A stretch of DNA of 49,450 nucleotides from Chlamydiota bacterium. GTDB lineage: Bacteria > Auribacterota > Tritonobacteria > UBA1439. This document shows, in pieces, positions 24,549 through 34,033 of this stretch. The stretch spans positions 1 to 49,450 of the forward strand of contig JAAYCL010000026.1 of assembly GCA_012729785.1 (NCBI GenBank), read 5' to 3'. The notes below the pieces were generated by a model. The model had not been told where the DNA came from. It did not search any database and saw only the letters and a program-made list of their open reading frames with translations. Made by a program: the position numbers and the translations under genes. Numbering within the stretch: the stretch's first letter is position 1; each line of letters starts with the position of its first letter.

Positions 24549-24722
24549 ATGAGGAAGGTCACGGCGGCGGTGACGGCATGCGCGCTTCTGGCGTCTCTGG
24601 CGGGGTGCGCGCTGGTCAGCGACAAGAAGAAGCGCGACGAGAAGGGGGAGAAACGCCGGATCAAGGTGTTGGGGGTCCCCGTCTGGAAGAGCGAGAAGCC
24701 CGCGCCGCGGCCGTCGATGTAG
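24549..24722 (+). CDS. Small lipoprotein
   Basis: This is a 57-residue protein with a lipoprotein signal ending LAGC and a short Lys/Arg-rich mature part (DKKKRDEKGEKRR). I do not recognise a family. ATG 24549 is preferred over an in-frame ATG at 24537 because GGGAGG sits just before it. It lies 126 bases behind the DUF4404 gene, which may be in the same transcript, and faces the next gene tail to tail. Confidence 0.65.
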   Translation: MRKVTAAVTACALLASLAGCALVSDKKKRDEKGEKRRIKVLGVPVWKSEKPAPRPSM

Positions 24723-24746
24723 GGGCTTCCGCCGCGCCGGGATGCG

Positions 24747-26570
24747 TCAGCGCAGCGCGCTGTTCGCCTCGCGGAGTTCGTGTGCTATCGAAACGAGCGC
24801 GTTCCGGATGAACGCCGGGGTGTGCGCGGGGGCGCCGGACGCCTCGACCTGAAGCCCCTCCTCGACGCGGCCGAGGAAACCGGAGAGCGCCTCGTCCGGG
24901 AGCGGGGAGGGGGAGGCGGCCCACCGCTTCAGATCCCGGAGCAGCGGCTGGTCGGGGCGATAGTCGCCCCCCTCCATGAACGGGTTGACGGGCGGCGGGT
25001 TGCCGGCGAACTGGAACCCCTTCAGCGCGACGATGAGCGGCGTGAAGTCGCGCCCGGTCCTGAGCCGGGGGAACTGGTACTCGATGACCTTGGACTGTAT
25101 CTCCCCGTCCGGCGAGTGGAGATTCTCGCGCGAGAAGTAGAGCCCGCCCCGGGGGTCCTCGATCTCCCGGTTGTGGATGCGCGTCTCCCGCACGGCGCCG
25201 CTCCGGTCCCGCCGGAGATCCCCGCCGAGGAGCAGCAGGCAGAGCAGGTCGGCGCGACGCGGCGGAGGCCCGCTGCGAAGCCCCGGGGGGATCTCGATCG
25301 AGAGGTGGAGGCTGTGGGGCCGCACCCCGCAGAACGCAGCCGCCTCACGGATGAGGGAGGCGAGGAGGCGCGGGTCGTTCGTCACCGGCATGGACAGGTC
25401 GCCGGCGATCTTCAGGCGCCCGAGCGCGTACTCGAGGAATCCGCGGCACCGCTCCCCGGGGGGGCAGGCCGCCCGATGCGTGTCCACGTGCATCCCGAGC
25501 TTCCAGCCGCGCCTGAGCAGGTCGAAGTCGGCGGTCCAGTAAAAGCCGTCGAACAGGGGATCCATCCCCGGCGCGGCGCCGATCGCCGCGGCGCCGAGCG
25601 GGCTGAACTCGAGCTCCGCGCCGAGCGGCGCGCTCCCCGGCTGCGCCTCGCGCACGGCGAGCCGGCAGGTCGCCGCCGCATCGTTTGCGTCGAAGAGGCG
25701 CGCCGCGACGGCGATGGCCCGGACGGCGTAGTCGAGGTACTCCCGTCCTTCCCGCAGCGTCCCGCAGCCGTCCCGCTCGATGAGCCGGTCGAGCTCGCCG
25801 CCGCTTCGATTCAGACAGTCGAGGGCGGCATGGGCGCTCGACGCGTGCGCGTAGAACCCCTCCGGGGCGGCGACCAGATCGCCGAAGCGCGACAGGATCC
25901 GCGCCTCCGTGTGGCTGAAGACGATCTGCCGGGCCGTCAGGCGCAGGTACGCGGCCGCGTACGGGCGGGCCGGGTGGTCGGGCCTCCACAGCGGGGCGAG
26001 CGTGGGGATGCCGGGATGGCGCAGGGCGCGGCGTATCTCCTCGCGGCCCGGCGGCCTTCCGCCGCGCGCGGCGGCGCACAGCTCCTCGATCGTCCCTCCG
26101 AGCAGTTCCCGCAGGACGACCATCTCCTCGGGGCCGGGGCGTCTCCCCGTCAAACGCGCGGCCTCCTCCTCGAGGATCTCGTCGACGAGGACCGCGGCGT
26201 CCGCGGCGGCGGGCTCCCCGTCGCCGAGGTAGCGCCCGATCCGATCCGGATTTGCCACGTAGGCGTGCGCGCGACGGGTCTCCCCGCCCCGCACGCAGGT
26301 CACCGGCAGGCGGCGGTACATGTCCCCCTCCGCCTCGTACGCGTCGAGCGCCGCGAGCTGCGCGCGGGGGATCCCCTCCACGAGCCACCCCCTCACCGTC
26401 TCCCCCTCCTGCGGGACGATGTAGGCGTAGCCGTACGGCGGCGTGACGCGCCGGTAGCCGCGGAGGACGCACGGCCTCTTCGGGAAGATCCTCCCGGTGA
26501 GGGCGCGCATCGTGCGGTCGTAGGCCAGCGTGCCGTACACGAACAGGTCGACCGGGCCGTCGTCGCTCAT
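24747..26570 (-). CDS. Fusion of AIG2/GGCT-like cyclotransferase and glutamine-synthetase-like domain
   Basis: This is a 607-residue protein with no signal peptide. Residues about 6-115 look like a gamma-glutamylcyclotransferase/AIG2 fold: VYGTL at 11-15 and [13 protein letters not shown] with the probable catalytic Glu79. Residues about 310-530 show three blocks recalling glutamine-synthetase-like amidoligases: GAELEF (318-323), HLSIE (423-427) and IEYQFPR (497-503). The centre (120-310) is helical and unassigned. Cyclotransferase and amidoligase domains are known partners in Gln/Glu-amide pathways, but I know of no named family with this exact fusion. It might make and break a gamma-glutamyl or peptide amide, which is inference. 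The start has a TATACT box 10 bases away and no Shine-Dalgarno. Confidence 0.68.
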   Translation of the reverse strand: MSDDGPVDLFVYGTLAYDRTMRALTGRIFPKRPCVLRGYRRVTPPYGYAYIVPQEGETVRGWLVEGIPRAQLAALDAYEAEGDMYRRLPVTCVRGGETRRAHAYVANPDRIGRYLGDGEPAAADAAVLVDEILEEEAARLTGRRPGPEEMVVLRELLGGTIEELCAAARGGRPPGREEIRRALRHPGIPTLAPLWRPDHPARPYAAAYLRLTARQIVFSHTEARILSRFGDLVAAPEGFYAHASSAHAALDCLNRSGGELDRLIERDGCGTLREGREYLDYAVRAIAVAARLFDANDAAATCRLAVREAQPGSAPLGAELEFSPLGAAAIGAAPGMDPLFDGFYWTADFDLLRRGWKLGMHVDTHRAACPPGERCRGFLEYALGRLKIAGDLSMPVTNDPRLLASLIREAAAFCGVRPHSLHLSIEIPPGLRSGPPPRRADLLCLLLLGGDLRRDRSGAVRETRIHNREIEDPRGGLYFSRENLHSPDGEIQSKVIEYQFPRLRTGRDFTPLIVALKGFQFAGNPPPVNPFMEGGDYRPDQPLLRDLKRWAASPSPLPDEALSGFLGRVEEGLQVEASGAPAHTPAFIRNALVSIAHELREANSALR

Positions 26571-26580
26571 CTCGAAGACG

Positions 26581-26609
26581 AGTATACCCGATGCGGTCCG
26601 CGGCAGAAA
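26581..26609 (-). promoter_or_regulatory. Promoter of the cyclotransferase-amidoligase fusion
   Basis: On the minus strand TTTCTG (plus 26604-26609), a 17-base spacer and TATACT (plus 26581-26586) are followed after only 10 bases by ATG 26570. The mRNA leader would be about 3-4 bases. Confidence 0.5.
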
Positions 26610-26613
26610 GCGA

Positions 26614-26641
26614 TTGTGGCCCCGGGAGGAACTGCTATACT
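26614..26641 (+). promoter_or_regulatory. Promoter of the malic enzyme gene
   Basis: TTGTGG (26614-26619), a 16-base spacer and TATACT (26636-26641) with extended TGc. It is back to back with the promoter of the divergent gene. The GGGAGGAGGG ribosome site of the malic enzyme lies at 26682-26691. Confidence 0.5.
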
Positions 26642-26695
26642 GGCCCGGAGGGGCTGGGGGCAGCCGCCTGCCCGCCCCCGCGGGAGGAGGGACGG

Positions 26696-27991
26696 ATGAC
26701 CACGGAAAAAGAGCGTGAAGCGCTCGACTACCACCGCCTCGGCCGGAGGGGCAAGATCGAGGTCGTTCCCACCAAACCGTGCCGGACGCAGAAGGATCTT
26801 TCGCTCGCCTACACCCCGGGCGTGGCGGTTCCGAGCCTCGCCATCGCCGCCTCCCCCGACGAGGCCTTCTCCCTGACCGCGCGGGGGAACCTCGTCGCGG
26901 TCGTCTCGAACGGAACGGCGGTGCTCGGTCTCGGCGACATCGGGGCGCTCGCGAGCAAGCCGGTGATGGAGGGGAAGGCGGTCCTCTTCAAGCGGTTCGC
27001 CGACATCGACGCCTTCGACATCGAGGTGAACTCCAGGGACGTCGATGAGCTCATCGGCTTCATCAAGCTCCTGGAGCCGACGTTCGGGGGGATCAATCTG
27101 GAGGATATCAAGGCCCCCGACTGCTTCCCGATCGAGGAGGCGTGCGAGCGCGACATGCGGATACCGGTCTTCCACGACGACCAGCACGGCACGGCGATCA
27201 TCTCGGGCGCCGCGCTCCTCAACGCGCTCGAGATCGCGGGCAAGAGGATCGAGGAGTGCCGGGTGGTCTTCAGCGGCGCGGGCGCGGCCGGCCTCGCCTG
27301 CGCGCGGTACTACCTCAGCCTGGGGGTGAAGAAGGAGAACCTCGTCCTCTCCGACATCGGGGGGATCCTGCACGAGGGGCGCACGGAGGGGGTGAACCGG
27401 TACCTACAGCCGTTCTTGGCCAAGACGAAGGCGCGCACCCTCGCCGAGGCGATGCGGGGCGCCGACGTCTTCATGGGGGTCTCCGCCAAGAACCTCGTCA
27501 CCCCGGAGATGGTGCGGTCGATGAACCGCGCCCCGGTCGTCTTCGCCATGGCGAACCCGGACCCCGAGATCACCTACCAGGACGCCAAATCGGCGAGGCC
27601 CGACGTCATCGTCGCGACCGGGCGGTCGGACTTCCCGAATCAGGTCAACAACGTCCTCGGGTTCCCGTTCATCTTCCGCGGCGCGCTCGACGTCCGGGCC
27701 ACGCACATCAACGAGGCGATGAAGCATGCCGCCACCCGGGCGCTCGCGGCGCTTGCGCGCGAGGAGGTCGTCGACGAGGTGCGGGAGGCGTACGGGGGGG
27801 AAACGTTCTCCTTCGGGCCCGACTACATCATCCCCAAACCGTTCGACCCGCGCGCGCTCCTGCGGGTGGCCCCGCAGGTGGCGCGGGCGGCGATGGAGAG
27901 CGGCGTGGCGCAGGCGCCGATCGCGGACTGGGCCGCCTACGACAGGGAACTCGAGGAACGGCTGAACGTCATCCGGGCGCGGGCGCGCTGA
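26696..27991 (+). CDS. Malic enzyme (NAD(P)-dependent)
   Basis: This cytoplasmic enzyme oxidatively decarboxylates malate to pyruvate. The 431-residue protein has the family's YTPGVA signature ([14 protein letters not shown]), [38 protein letters not shown] and the Rossmann segment [22 protein letters not shown] is also diagnostic. The length fits the compact bacterial form without a phosphotransacetylase domain. ATG 26696 has a strong GGGAGGAGGG upstream. NAD versus NADP use is not decided. The gene stands alone, with its own promoter and a convergent neighbour. Confidence 0.95.
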   Translation: MTTEKEREALDYHRLGRRGKIEVVPTKPCRTQKDLSLAYTPGVAVPSLAIAASPDEAFSLTARGNLVAVVSNGTAVLGLGDIGALASKPVMEGKAVLFKRFADIDAFDIEVNSRDVDELIGFIKLLEPTFGGINLEDIKAPDCFPIEEACERDMRIPVFHDDQHGTAIISGAALLNALEIAGKRIEECRVVFSGAGAAGLACARYYLSLGVKKENLVLSDIGGILHEGRTEGVNRYLQPFLAKTKARTLAEAMRGADVFMGVSAKNLVTPEMVRSMNRAPVVFAMANPDPEITYQDAKSARPDVIVATGRSDFPNQVNNVLGFPFIFRGALDVRATHINEAMKHAATRALAALAREEVVDEVREAYGGETFSFGPDYIIPKPFDPRALLRVAPQVARAAMESGVAQAPIADWAAYDRELEERLNVIRARAR

Positions 27992-28022
27992 GGGCCGCCG
28001 CGCGCCGCACGGGGCGGAACGG

Positions 28023-28211
28023 TCAGACGGCCACCTTGATCGTGCTGGCGAGCCAGACGAGGGCGGCCATGCCGGCGCAGATGATGACGAAGGAGACGAG
28101 CGGCATGAGACCGGTCGCCTTGCCGCCGGTCTTCCGCATGATGGAGACGTTCAGCACGACGCCGGTGAAGAAGATCGCGAACCCGATGAGGAGTTTTAGG
28201 AAGATTTCCAT
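28023..28211 (-). CDS. Small two-helix membrane protein
   Basis: This is a 62-residue protein with two membrane helices (about 5-22 and 38-58). I do not recognise a family. ATG 28211 starts the first helix and has a GGGGGG tract upstream. It sits behind one of the best promoters in the window, so it is probably a real gene and not chance. Confidence 0.6.
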   Translation of the reverse strand: MEIFLKLLIGFAIFFTGVVLNVSIMRKTGGKATGLMPLVSFVIICAGMAALVWLASTIKVAV

Positions 28212-28240
28212 ACGCACCCCCCCCTTGACGTGCACCCCTC

Positions 28241-28269
28241 ATTATCCACGATGCGGGCCGTCCCGTCAA
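28241..28269 (-). promoter_or_regulatory. Sigma70-like promoter of the small membrane protein
   Basis: On the minus strand TTGACG (plus 28264-28269), a 17-base spacer and GATAAT (plus 28241-28246). The start site would be near 28234, giving a leader of about 23 bases with a Shine-Dalgarno-like G tract. Confidence 0.6.
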
Positions 28270-28295
28270 AGGCGAACTGGGGCCCCGAGGTGAGG

Positions 28296-29975
28296 ATGTC
28301 GCGCCCCCGCCTCTATCCGCTCGGCGCGGCGGTCATCCTCTCCGTGCCGCTCGTCCTCTCGGCCCTGAGCGTCCGGCGCCTCTCGATCACCTACGACGAG
28401 CCGTGCCATTTTCGGTACGGGTACCAGCTGCTCGTCGAGCGCACCGCCCGGCGTTTCGCGGACTCGACGATGCCCGTCTCCGCGCTGAACGCCCTCCCGC
28501 GCGCCGCGGGGGCGCTCTGTGCCCCGTTCCCCGGCGCACGGGCCGCGGCGCGACGTCTGCACGACCCGAAGAGCGGGCGCTGGGCGACGATCCTCGCCGC
28601 CCTGCTCCTCGGCGCCCTGGTCTGCCGCTGGGCCCGGGAGCTCTACGGGCCGGCCGCGGGCCTCTTCTCCCTCTCCCTGTACGCGTTCGACCCCAACATC
28701 ATCGCGCACGGCATGCTCGTCACCACCGACCTCTACGCCGCCCTCCTGATGACGGCCGCCCTGTACTGTTTCTGGCGGTTCGAGGCGCGCCCCGGCCCGG
28801 CGCGGGGGGCGGCGTGCGCCTTCGCGCTCGGCCTCGCCCAACTCGCCAAGCACGCCGCCTTCCTCCTCTACCCGGTCTTTCTGGTCATCGCGTGCGCGCG
28901 CCATGCGGGGGGGCTGCGGCGGCGGATCGCCGCGCGGGATCTCCGCGGGCTCGTCGGGCGCGCGGCGGCCGCCGCGGGGTGGGCGATCCTCTTCGCCGGG
29001 GCGAGCGCGGCCGTGATCAGCGCGGGATTCCTCTTCGAGGGGGTCGGCGCCCCGCTCGAGTCGTACGCGTTCAAGAGCCGGTTCTTCGCCGCGGCGCGGG
29101 CGCGCGCGGGACCCCTCGCCCGCCTCCCGCTCCCGCTGCCGGCGCCGTACCTCGAGGGGCTCGACTGGTCGCGTCACTACGACGAGACCGGGGGGGTCTC
29201 GGGGAATCTGTACCTGTTCAAGGAACTCAGGCCGCGGGGGACCGGATTCCCCGGCTACTATCTCGCCGCCTTCGTCTTCAAGACGCCGCTCGCGCTCCAG
29301 GCGTGCCTCGCGGCGGCGCTCGTCGCCCTCCCGGGGCGGCGGCGCAGGGCGCGGTTCATGGACGACGAGCTGTTCCTGCTGGCGCCGCTGGCCGCCGCCG
29401 CCGTCTGGTTCGCGTTCTTCTTCCGCACCCAGGTGGGGGTGCGCTACATCCTGTTCGTCTACCCGCTCATCCAGATTCTCTGCGGAGGCCTCGTCGCGGG
29501 GTGGGAGCGATTCGGCCCCGCGCGGAGGGCGGCGCTCCTCGCGGCCCCCGTGCTGCTCCTCTCATCGACCCTCTCCTGGCACCCCCACTTCATCCCGTAC
29601 TTCAACGAACTCGTCCCTGACCGCACCCGCTGCCACGAGATCCTGGCGGACTCCAACATCGACTGGGGGCAGGCCGAATGGTATCTGCGGCGATGGCGGA
29701 GAACGCACCCGGAGGCGGTCGTGAACCCCGAGAGGCCGGTGGCGGGGAGGGTGGTGGTCGGGGTCAACCTGCTCACGGGGGTCTTCCTCCCGGAGCGCTA
29801 CCGGTGGCTGCGGGAGAACTTCTCGCCGACGGGGCACGTGGCGCACGCGTATCTGATCTACGACGTCGCCCCGGAGGAGCTCGAGCGGCTCGGGCTCGGG
29901 GAGGGGGAGCTCAGCGCGCCACCCGCGCCCCGCGGACCTCGACGGTCTTCACCCGGTACCGGTCCGCCTCGGTGA
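28296..29975 (+). CDS. GT-C (PMT/ArnT-like) membrane glycosyltransferase
   Basis: This is a 559-residue protein with about eleven membrane helices and an early acidic loop typical of GT-C enzymes using polyprenyl-phosphate sugar donors (ITYDEPCHFRYG near residue 35, the DE motif). Other landmarks are YDPKSGRW-like and YAFDPNIIAHGMLVTTD (the DPxxxAH segment of the GT39/ArnT group). A periplasmic C-terminal region contains NIDWGQAEWYLRRW. It probably transfers a lipid-linked sugar such as the product of the 3.5-9.4 kb cluster, which is inference. ATG 28296 is chosen for the signal helix. The last ~21 codons overlap the convergent gene by 65 bases. Confidence 0.78.
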   Translation: MSRPRLYPLGAAVILSVPLVLSALSVRRLSITYDEPCHFRYGYQLLVERTARRFADSTMPVSALNALPRAAGALCAPFPGARAAARRLHDPKSGRWATILAALLLGALVCRWARELYGPAAGLFSLSLYAFDPNIIAHGMLVTTDLYAALLMTAALYCFWRFEARPGPARGAACAFALGLAQLAKHAAFLLYPVFLVIACARHAGGLRRRIAARDLRGLVGRAAAAAGWAILFAGASAAVISAGFLFEGVGAPLESYAFKSRFFAAARARAGPLARLPLPLPAPYLEGLDWSRHYDETGGVSGNLYLFKELRPRGTGFPGYYLAAFVFKTPLALQACLAAALVALPGRRRRARFMDDELFLLAPLAAAAVWFAFFFRTQVGVRYILFVYPLIQILCGGLVAGWERFGPARRAALLAAPVLLLSSTLSWHPHFIPYFNELVPDRTRCHEILADSNIDWGQAEWYLRRWRRTHPEAVVNPERPVAGRVVVGVNLLTGVFLPERYRWLRENFSPTGHVAHAYLIYDVAPEELERLGLGEGELSAPPAPRGPRRSSPGTGPPR

Positions 29976-31155
29976 CGCGGAACCGCAGATTCTCGTAGGC
30001 GACCTCGTCGCCGGGGGAGGGGACCCGGCCGAACAGGTGCGTCACGAACCCCGCCACCGTCTCCGCGACCCCGACCGGCATCCGGTCCTGGAAGAGGGCG
30101 TTGAACCTCTCGACCCGCATCCGCGCGTCCACGACGATCGAGTCCGCGCCCTTGCGCCAGCCGGCGGGCTCCTCGGTGTCGTACTCGTCGTCGATCTCCC
30201 CGACGATCTCCTCGACGATGTCCTCCATCGTGAGGACCCCCGCGGCGCCCCCGTATTCGTTCACCACGATCGCGATGTGCCTCCCCGCGGCCTGCAGATC
30301 GGCGAGCGCGGTTTCGATCGAGGCGGACTCGGGTATGACGTGGGGCGGGCGTGCGATCTCCCCGGCGCGCGCCTCCTCGGGCACCCCCGCGAGGTCGGTG
30401 GCGTTGATGACGCCCGTGATCCGGTCGATCCGGTCCCGATAGATCGGGATGCGCGAGTGGCCGTCCTCGTCGAGGAGCGCGAGGAGGTCCCCGACGGTCG
30501 CCGACTCCGGGGCGGCCGTGACCTCGATGAGCGGGACCATCGCCTCCCGGACCGTGGTCTTGCCGAAGCGGAAGATCTCCTCGATCATCTCCTTCTCCTC
30601 CCGCCGCAGGACCCCCGAGGCGTGGCTCTCCTTGAGCAGGAGCTCGATCTCCTCCTTGGTCACGAACGGGTTCTTTTTCGACCGCCCGCGGGTGAAGAGC
30701 ATCGAGATCCCCTTGCCCATCGTCGAGGCGGTCCAGACGAGGGGGAAGAGGGCGTAGTAGGCGGCGCGGAGCGGGGCCGCGCAGAGGATGCAGAGCGTGT
30801 TGGCGTACTGGCGCCCGTAGGCCATCGGGATGATCTGCCCGACGATGAGCACGAACGGCCAGTAGATGGCGATGGAGACGAGGTTCTCCAGATTCCTCGG
30901 CACGACGTGCGAGACCATGTTGTTGAGGATGCAGGAACCGATGACCACGGTGACGTTGTAGCCCACGAGGGTGGTGGCGAGCAGGTTCCTCGGCTCGTCG
31001 AGGAACCGCTGGACGATGCGCGCCATCCGCTGGCCGAGCTCGGCGCGGTGGCGGATCCGCAGCCGGTTGCAGGAGATCAGCGCCATCTCGGAGCCGGCGA
31101 AGAACGCCTGGAGGAGCAGGCAGAGCAGGATGACGGCGATTCCGCCGAGGATCAT
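29911..31155 (-). CDS. CNNM/CBS-pair/CorC-HlyC membrane protein (second copy)
   Basis: This is a 414-residue protein in the order CNNM transmembrane domain (about 1-175, four helices), paired CBS domains (about 195-320) and CorC/HlyC transporter-associated domain (about 335-410). Typical blocks are FAGSEMALISCNR, REAMVPLIEVT, HIAIVVNEYGGAAGVLT and EDIVEEIVGEIDDEYD. The family is linked to Mg/Co efflux and divalent-cation homeostasis. The start overlaps the stop of the upstream paralogue (ATGA), so both are made together. The 3' end overlaps the convergent GT-C gene by 65 bases. Confidence 0.9.
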   Translation of the reverse strand: MILGGIAVILLCLLLQAFFAGSEMALISCNRLRIRHRAELGQRMARIVQRFLDEPRNLLATTLVGYNVTVVIGSCILNNMVSHVVPRNLENLVSIAIYWPFVLIVGQIIPMAYGRQYANTLCILCAAPLRAAYYALFPLVWTASTMGKGISMLFTRGRSKKNPFVTKEEIELLLKESHASGVLRREEKEMIEEIFRFGKTTVREAMVPLIEVTAAPESATVGDLLALLDEDGHSRIPIYRDRIDRITGVINATDLAGVPEEARAGEIARPPHVIPESASIETALADLQAAGRHIAIVVNEYGGAAGVLTMEDIVEEIVGEIDDEYDTEEPAGWRKGADSIVVDARMRVERFNALFQDRMPVGVAETVAGFVTHLFGRVPSPGDEVAYENLRFRVTEADRYRVKTVEVRGARVAR

Positions 31156-32402
31156 CGCGGCTCCTCCCGGCACACGATGATCTCGCGTACCCTGCTCTTC
31201 TGCGCGGCCGAGACGGTGAAGACGAGCCCCCCGTGCCGGACGCGGTACCCCTCGGGGGGGATCCGTCCGGCGCGGGCGGTGAGGAAGCCGCCGATCGTGG
31301 TGTTCCCCTCGTCCCTGAGGTCGGCGCCGAAGAGCCGGTTGAATTCGGCGATCTCCATCCGCGCCCGCACCCTGAAGCGGCCCGGCTCGATCTCCTCGTG
31401 GAGCGGCGCCGCCGACTCGCCCTTGTCGCGGATCTCGCCGATGATCTGCTCGATCAGATCCTCGAGCGTGACGAGCCCCGCGACGCCGCCGTACTCGTCC
31501 ACGACGAGGGCGATATGGACCTTCCTGCGCTTGAACTCCCGCAGCAGCGACGAAGCGGTCTTCGTCTCGGGGACGAAGGTGGCCGGGCGCAGGATCCCCC
31601 TGAGCTCGGCCTCCGGGGCCCTCCCGCGCCGGCTGAGCAGATCCTTCGCGTAGAGCACCCCGAGGATGTTGTCGAGCGTCTTCTCGTAGACGGGGATGCG
31701 GGAGTAGCCGCTCCGGCGGATCTCGTCCCTGATCTCGGCGAGGGGGCGGTTGACCTCGAAGGCGACGATCTCCCGCCGGGGGCGCATCAGCGTCGTGACC
31801 CGGCGGCTGGAGAAGTCGAGGACCGCATGGATCATCCGCCGCTCCCTCGTGTCCACGACGCCCTCGCGCGAACCGATGGTGATCGCGGTCTTGATCTCGG
31901 CCTCGGTGACGGCGTATTCCGCCTGGGAGCGGGGCGGGGCGAGGAGCCCCCCCAGCCGGTCGGAGGCGTACATGACCGCCACCCGGACCGGGCTGAGGGC
32001 CCAGCCGATGAAATGGATCACGGGAGCGACCAGCGGGGCGAGCCGGGTGTTGAGCTGGATGGCGATCGTCTTCGGCGTGACCTCGCCCATCACCAGGATG
32101 GCGAACGTCATCACCAGAATCGCCAGCGCCGTCCCCTGGTTGCCGAACGCCGAGCGCAGGAGCGACTCGCCGAGCGTCGAGGAGAGCATGTTGACGAACA
32201 TGTTGCCGACGAGGATCGAGGTCAGGAGCCAGCGCGGGTTGGCGAGGAGCCAGGCGATGAGGGGGCCGCGCCGGGTGCGCGAGAGCTTCTTCACCTGGAA
32301 CGGGGAAAGGGAGAAGAGGGTGGTCTCCGTGCAGGAGAAGAAGAACGAGCAGCAGAGCAGGGCCAGGATCGCGGCGAGGTAGTAGGCGGTGGCGCGATTC
32401 AA
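31152..32402 (-). CDS. CNNM/CBS-pair/CorC-HlyC membrane protein (first copy)
   Basis: This is a 416-residue paralogue of the next gene with the same domain order. Landmarks are CSFFFSCTETTLFSLS (CNNM helix), MGEVTPKTIAIQ (characteristic GExxPK motif), MRPRREIVAFEV, HIALVVDEYGGVAGLVT and EDLIEQIIGEIRD. The likely start is TTG at 32402 because no ATG or GTG gives a complete first helix; a GGAG element lies about 12 bases upstream. Adjacent CNNM pairs are common in bacteria and may form a heteromeric unit. It lies 31 bases behind the 131-residue membrane protein. Confidence 0.88.
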   Translation of the reverse strand: MNRATAYYLAAILALLCCSFFFSCTETTLFSLSPFQVKKLSRTRRGPLIAWLLANPRWLLTSILVGNMFVNMLSSTLGESLLRSAFGNQGTALAILVMTFAILVMGEVTPKTIAIQLNTRLAPLVAPVIHFIGWALSPVRVAVMYASDRLGGLLAPPRSQAEYAVTEAEIKTAITIGSREGVVDTRERRMIHAVLDFSSRRVTTLMRPRREIVAFEVNRPLAEIRDEIRRSGYSRIPVYEKTLDNILGVLYAKDLLSRRGRAPEAELRGILRPATFVPETKTASSLLREFKRRKVHIALVVDEYGGVAGLVTLEDLIEQIIGEIRDKGESAAPLHEEIEPGRFRVRARMEIAEFNRLFGADLRDEGNTTIGGFLTARAGRIPPEGYRVRHGGLVFTVSAAQKSRVREIIVCREEPR

Positions 32403-32433
32403 GGGCGCGGAACTCTCCTGCGGGCGGCGCGGA

Positions 32434-32829
32434 TCATTCCGCCGCGATTCGTTTCTCCCCGGGCGGCTGTCCGCCGGGGCCCACCTCGAGGGCGCTCTTG
32501 CACCCCTGGACGATGTAGTCGAAGCCGTAGAGCACCGTCTTGAAGATGCCGAGGAAACGGGCGCTCTCCTCCTTCACCTGCGCGAGCTCCCCCTCGGCCG
32601 CCGCGAGGCGCATCTTCAGCTCGGCGCAGTCGCGGCCGCAGACCGCCAGGTCCCGCCCGTGCTCCTCCGACTGGGCGGAGAGCGCGGCGACGCGGCGCGA
32701 CAGCTCCTCGATATTCAAACGGTCGAGGCGGCGGCGCACCTGGCGTGCGTGCAGGAAGACGGCCGCAGCGAGCAGCACGAGCGATACGGGGGTGATCCAT
32801 TCGAGGATCCAGGCAAGCTGGGGCGGCAT
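32434..32829 (-). CDS. Membrane-anchored coiled-coil protein, unknown
   Basis: This is a 131-residue protein with one N-terminal helix (about 6-27) and a coiled-coil stretch (about 40-100; LSRRVAALSAQSEEHGRDL, LKMRLAAAEGELAQVKEE). No named family is recognised. ATG 32829 has AGAGGAGTG upstream. It lies between fba and the CNNM genes and is probably part of one transcription unit starting at the fba promoter. The longer open frame upstream of the ATG is an antisense shadow of fba and is not used. Confidence 0.6.
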   Translation of the reverse strand: MPPQLAWILEWITPVSLVLLAAAVFLHARQVRRRLDRLNIEELSRRVAALSAQSEEHGRDLAVCGRDCAELKMRLAAAEGELAQVKEESARFLGIFKTVLYGFDYIVQGCKSALEVGPGGQPPGEKRIAAE

Positions 32830-32909
32830 TGCGGCACTCCTCTGCGGCGTCGGCCGATCGGTACCCGCCCCGCCCGCGGCGCGCCGCGTCCCGCCGGGAC
32901 GGGGTGCGC

Positions 32910-33839
32910 TCAGGCGGCCTTGCCGCCGCAGCCGAGCGCCAGAATCTTCCTCCGCACCACCTCCCTGATGGCGTCCCGCGCGGGGCCGAGGTAGTGGCGC
33001 GGGTCGAAGTTCGCGGGGTTCTCCGCGAAGCATTTGCGGATCGTCCCGGTGATGGCGAGACGGATGTCGGTGTCGATGTTGACCTTGCAGACGTTCATTT
33101 TCGCCGCGCGGCCGATCATCTCCTCGGGGACGCCGCGCGACCCCTCGATCCGGCCCCCGTAGCGGTTGCAGAACTCGACCAGATCCTGCGGCACGCTCGA
33201 GGCGCCATGCAGCACGAGCGGGAATCCCGGGAGGCGCGCCTGGATCTCCTCGAGCCGCTCGAAGTCGAGTTTCGGCTCGCCTTTGAACTTGTAGGCGCCG
33301 TGGCTGGTCCCGATCGCGACCGCGAGCGAGTCGCAGCCGCTCCGCTCGACGAACTCCTGCGCCTGGTCCGGGTTGGTGAAGATGGCGTCCTTCTCGCTCA
33401 CGGAGATGTTGTCCTCGACCCCCGCGAGCTTGCCGAGTTCCGCCTCGACCGAGACGCCGCGCGCGTGGGCGTACTCCGCGACCTTCCTGGTGAGGGCGAT
33501 GTTCTCCTCGAACGGGTGCTTGGACCCGTCGATCATCACGGAGGTGAACCCGCCGTCCACGCACGCCTTGCAGATCTCGAAATCCTCCCCGTGGTCCAGG
33601 TGCAGGACGATCGGGAGGTCGCAGGTCTCGAGGGCGGCCTCGACGAGTTTCTTGAGGTACTCGTGCCGGGCGTACTTCCGGGCGCCGGCGGAGAATTGGA
33701 GGATCAACGGGGCGCGCTCGGCCACGCCGGCCTCGACGATCCCCTGGATGATCTCCATATTGTTGACGTTGAACGCCCCGAGCGCGTAGCGCCCCGCGAG
33801 CGCGTCGGCGAAAAGCTTTTTCGTGGTGACCAGCGGCAT
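32910..33839 (-). CDS. fba: Class II fructose-bisphosphate aldolase
   Basis: This 309-residue enzyme cleaves fructose-1,6-bisphosphate in glycolysis/gluconeogenesis, with zinc. The metal and substrate residues are visible: HLDHG (His pair), EAELGKLAG, GTSHGAYKF and VLHGASSVPQD. The phosphate loop near NVCKVNIDTDIR is also present. Length and motifs place it with FbaA/GatY-type class II aldolases; tagatose-1,6-bisphosphate is a possible alternative substrate. ATG 33839 has GGAGGGG 8 bases upstream; the extra residues of the open frame before it have no family match. It is first in a probable operon of four. Confidence 0.93.
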   Translation of the reverse strand: MPLVTTKKLFADALAGRYALGAFNVNNMEIIQGIVEAGVAERAPLILQFSAGARKYARHEYLKKLVEAALETCDLPIVLHLDHGEDFEICKACVDGGFTSVMIDGSKHPFEENIALTRKVAEYAHARGVSVEAELGKLAGVEDNISVSEKDAIFTNPDQAQEFVERSGCDSLAVAIGTSHGAYKFKGEPKLDFERLEEIQARLPGFPLVLHGASSVPQDLVEFCNRYGGRIEGSRGVPEEMIGRAAKMNVCKVNIDTDIRLAITGTIRKCFAENPANFDPRHYLGPARDAIREVVRRKILALGCGGKAA

Positions 33840-33907
33840 GATGGATCCCCTCCGAAGGTTGGAAAATGCCGCGCCTTCCGCGGGCATCGGCCCGCGGCGC
33901 CGACGAC

Positions 33908-33937
33908 AGTATGCCACAGCGGCCGGAGGGGGCGCAA
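33908..33937 (-). promoter_or_regulatory. Promoter of fba operon
   Basis: On the minus strand TTGCGC (plus 33932-33937), an 18-base spacer and CATACT (plus 33908-33913) with extended TGg. The leader would be about 62 bases and contains the GGAGGGG ribosome site. Confidence 0.5.
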
Positions 33938-34003
33938 CAGATTTAGGCGCGGCTGTCGGGGGCCGCGTGCGTCCTGTTCCCGGTGGCCAAGCGCCGCGGC
34001 GGA

Positions 34004-34012
34004 TGGTATCGT
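34004..34012 (+). promoter_or_regulatory. Extended -10 promoter of polX
   Basis: TGgTATCGT at 34004-34012, with TGGCCA 17 bases upstream as a weak -35, lies 21 bases before the polX GTG. A GGGAGGG ribosome site (34021-34027) lies between them. Confidence 0.4.
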
Positions 34013-34033
34013 TGACGAGAGGGAGGGCGTTGC

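Noticed and set aside
32830-33564. Upstream extension of the 131-residue coiled-coil protein
   Set aside because: The extension lies inside fba in another frame and is Arg/Gly-rich. The ATG at 32829 has its own ribosome site and begins a membrane helix.
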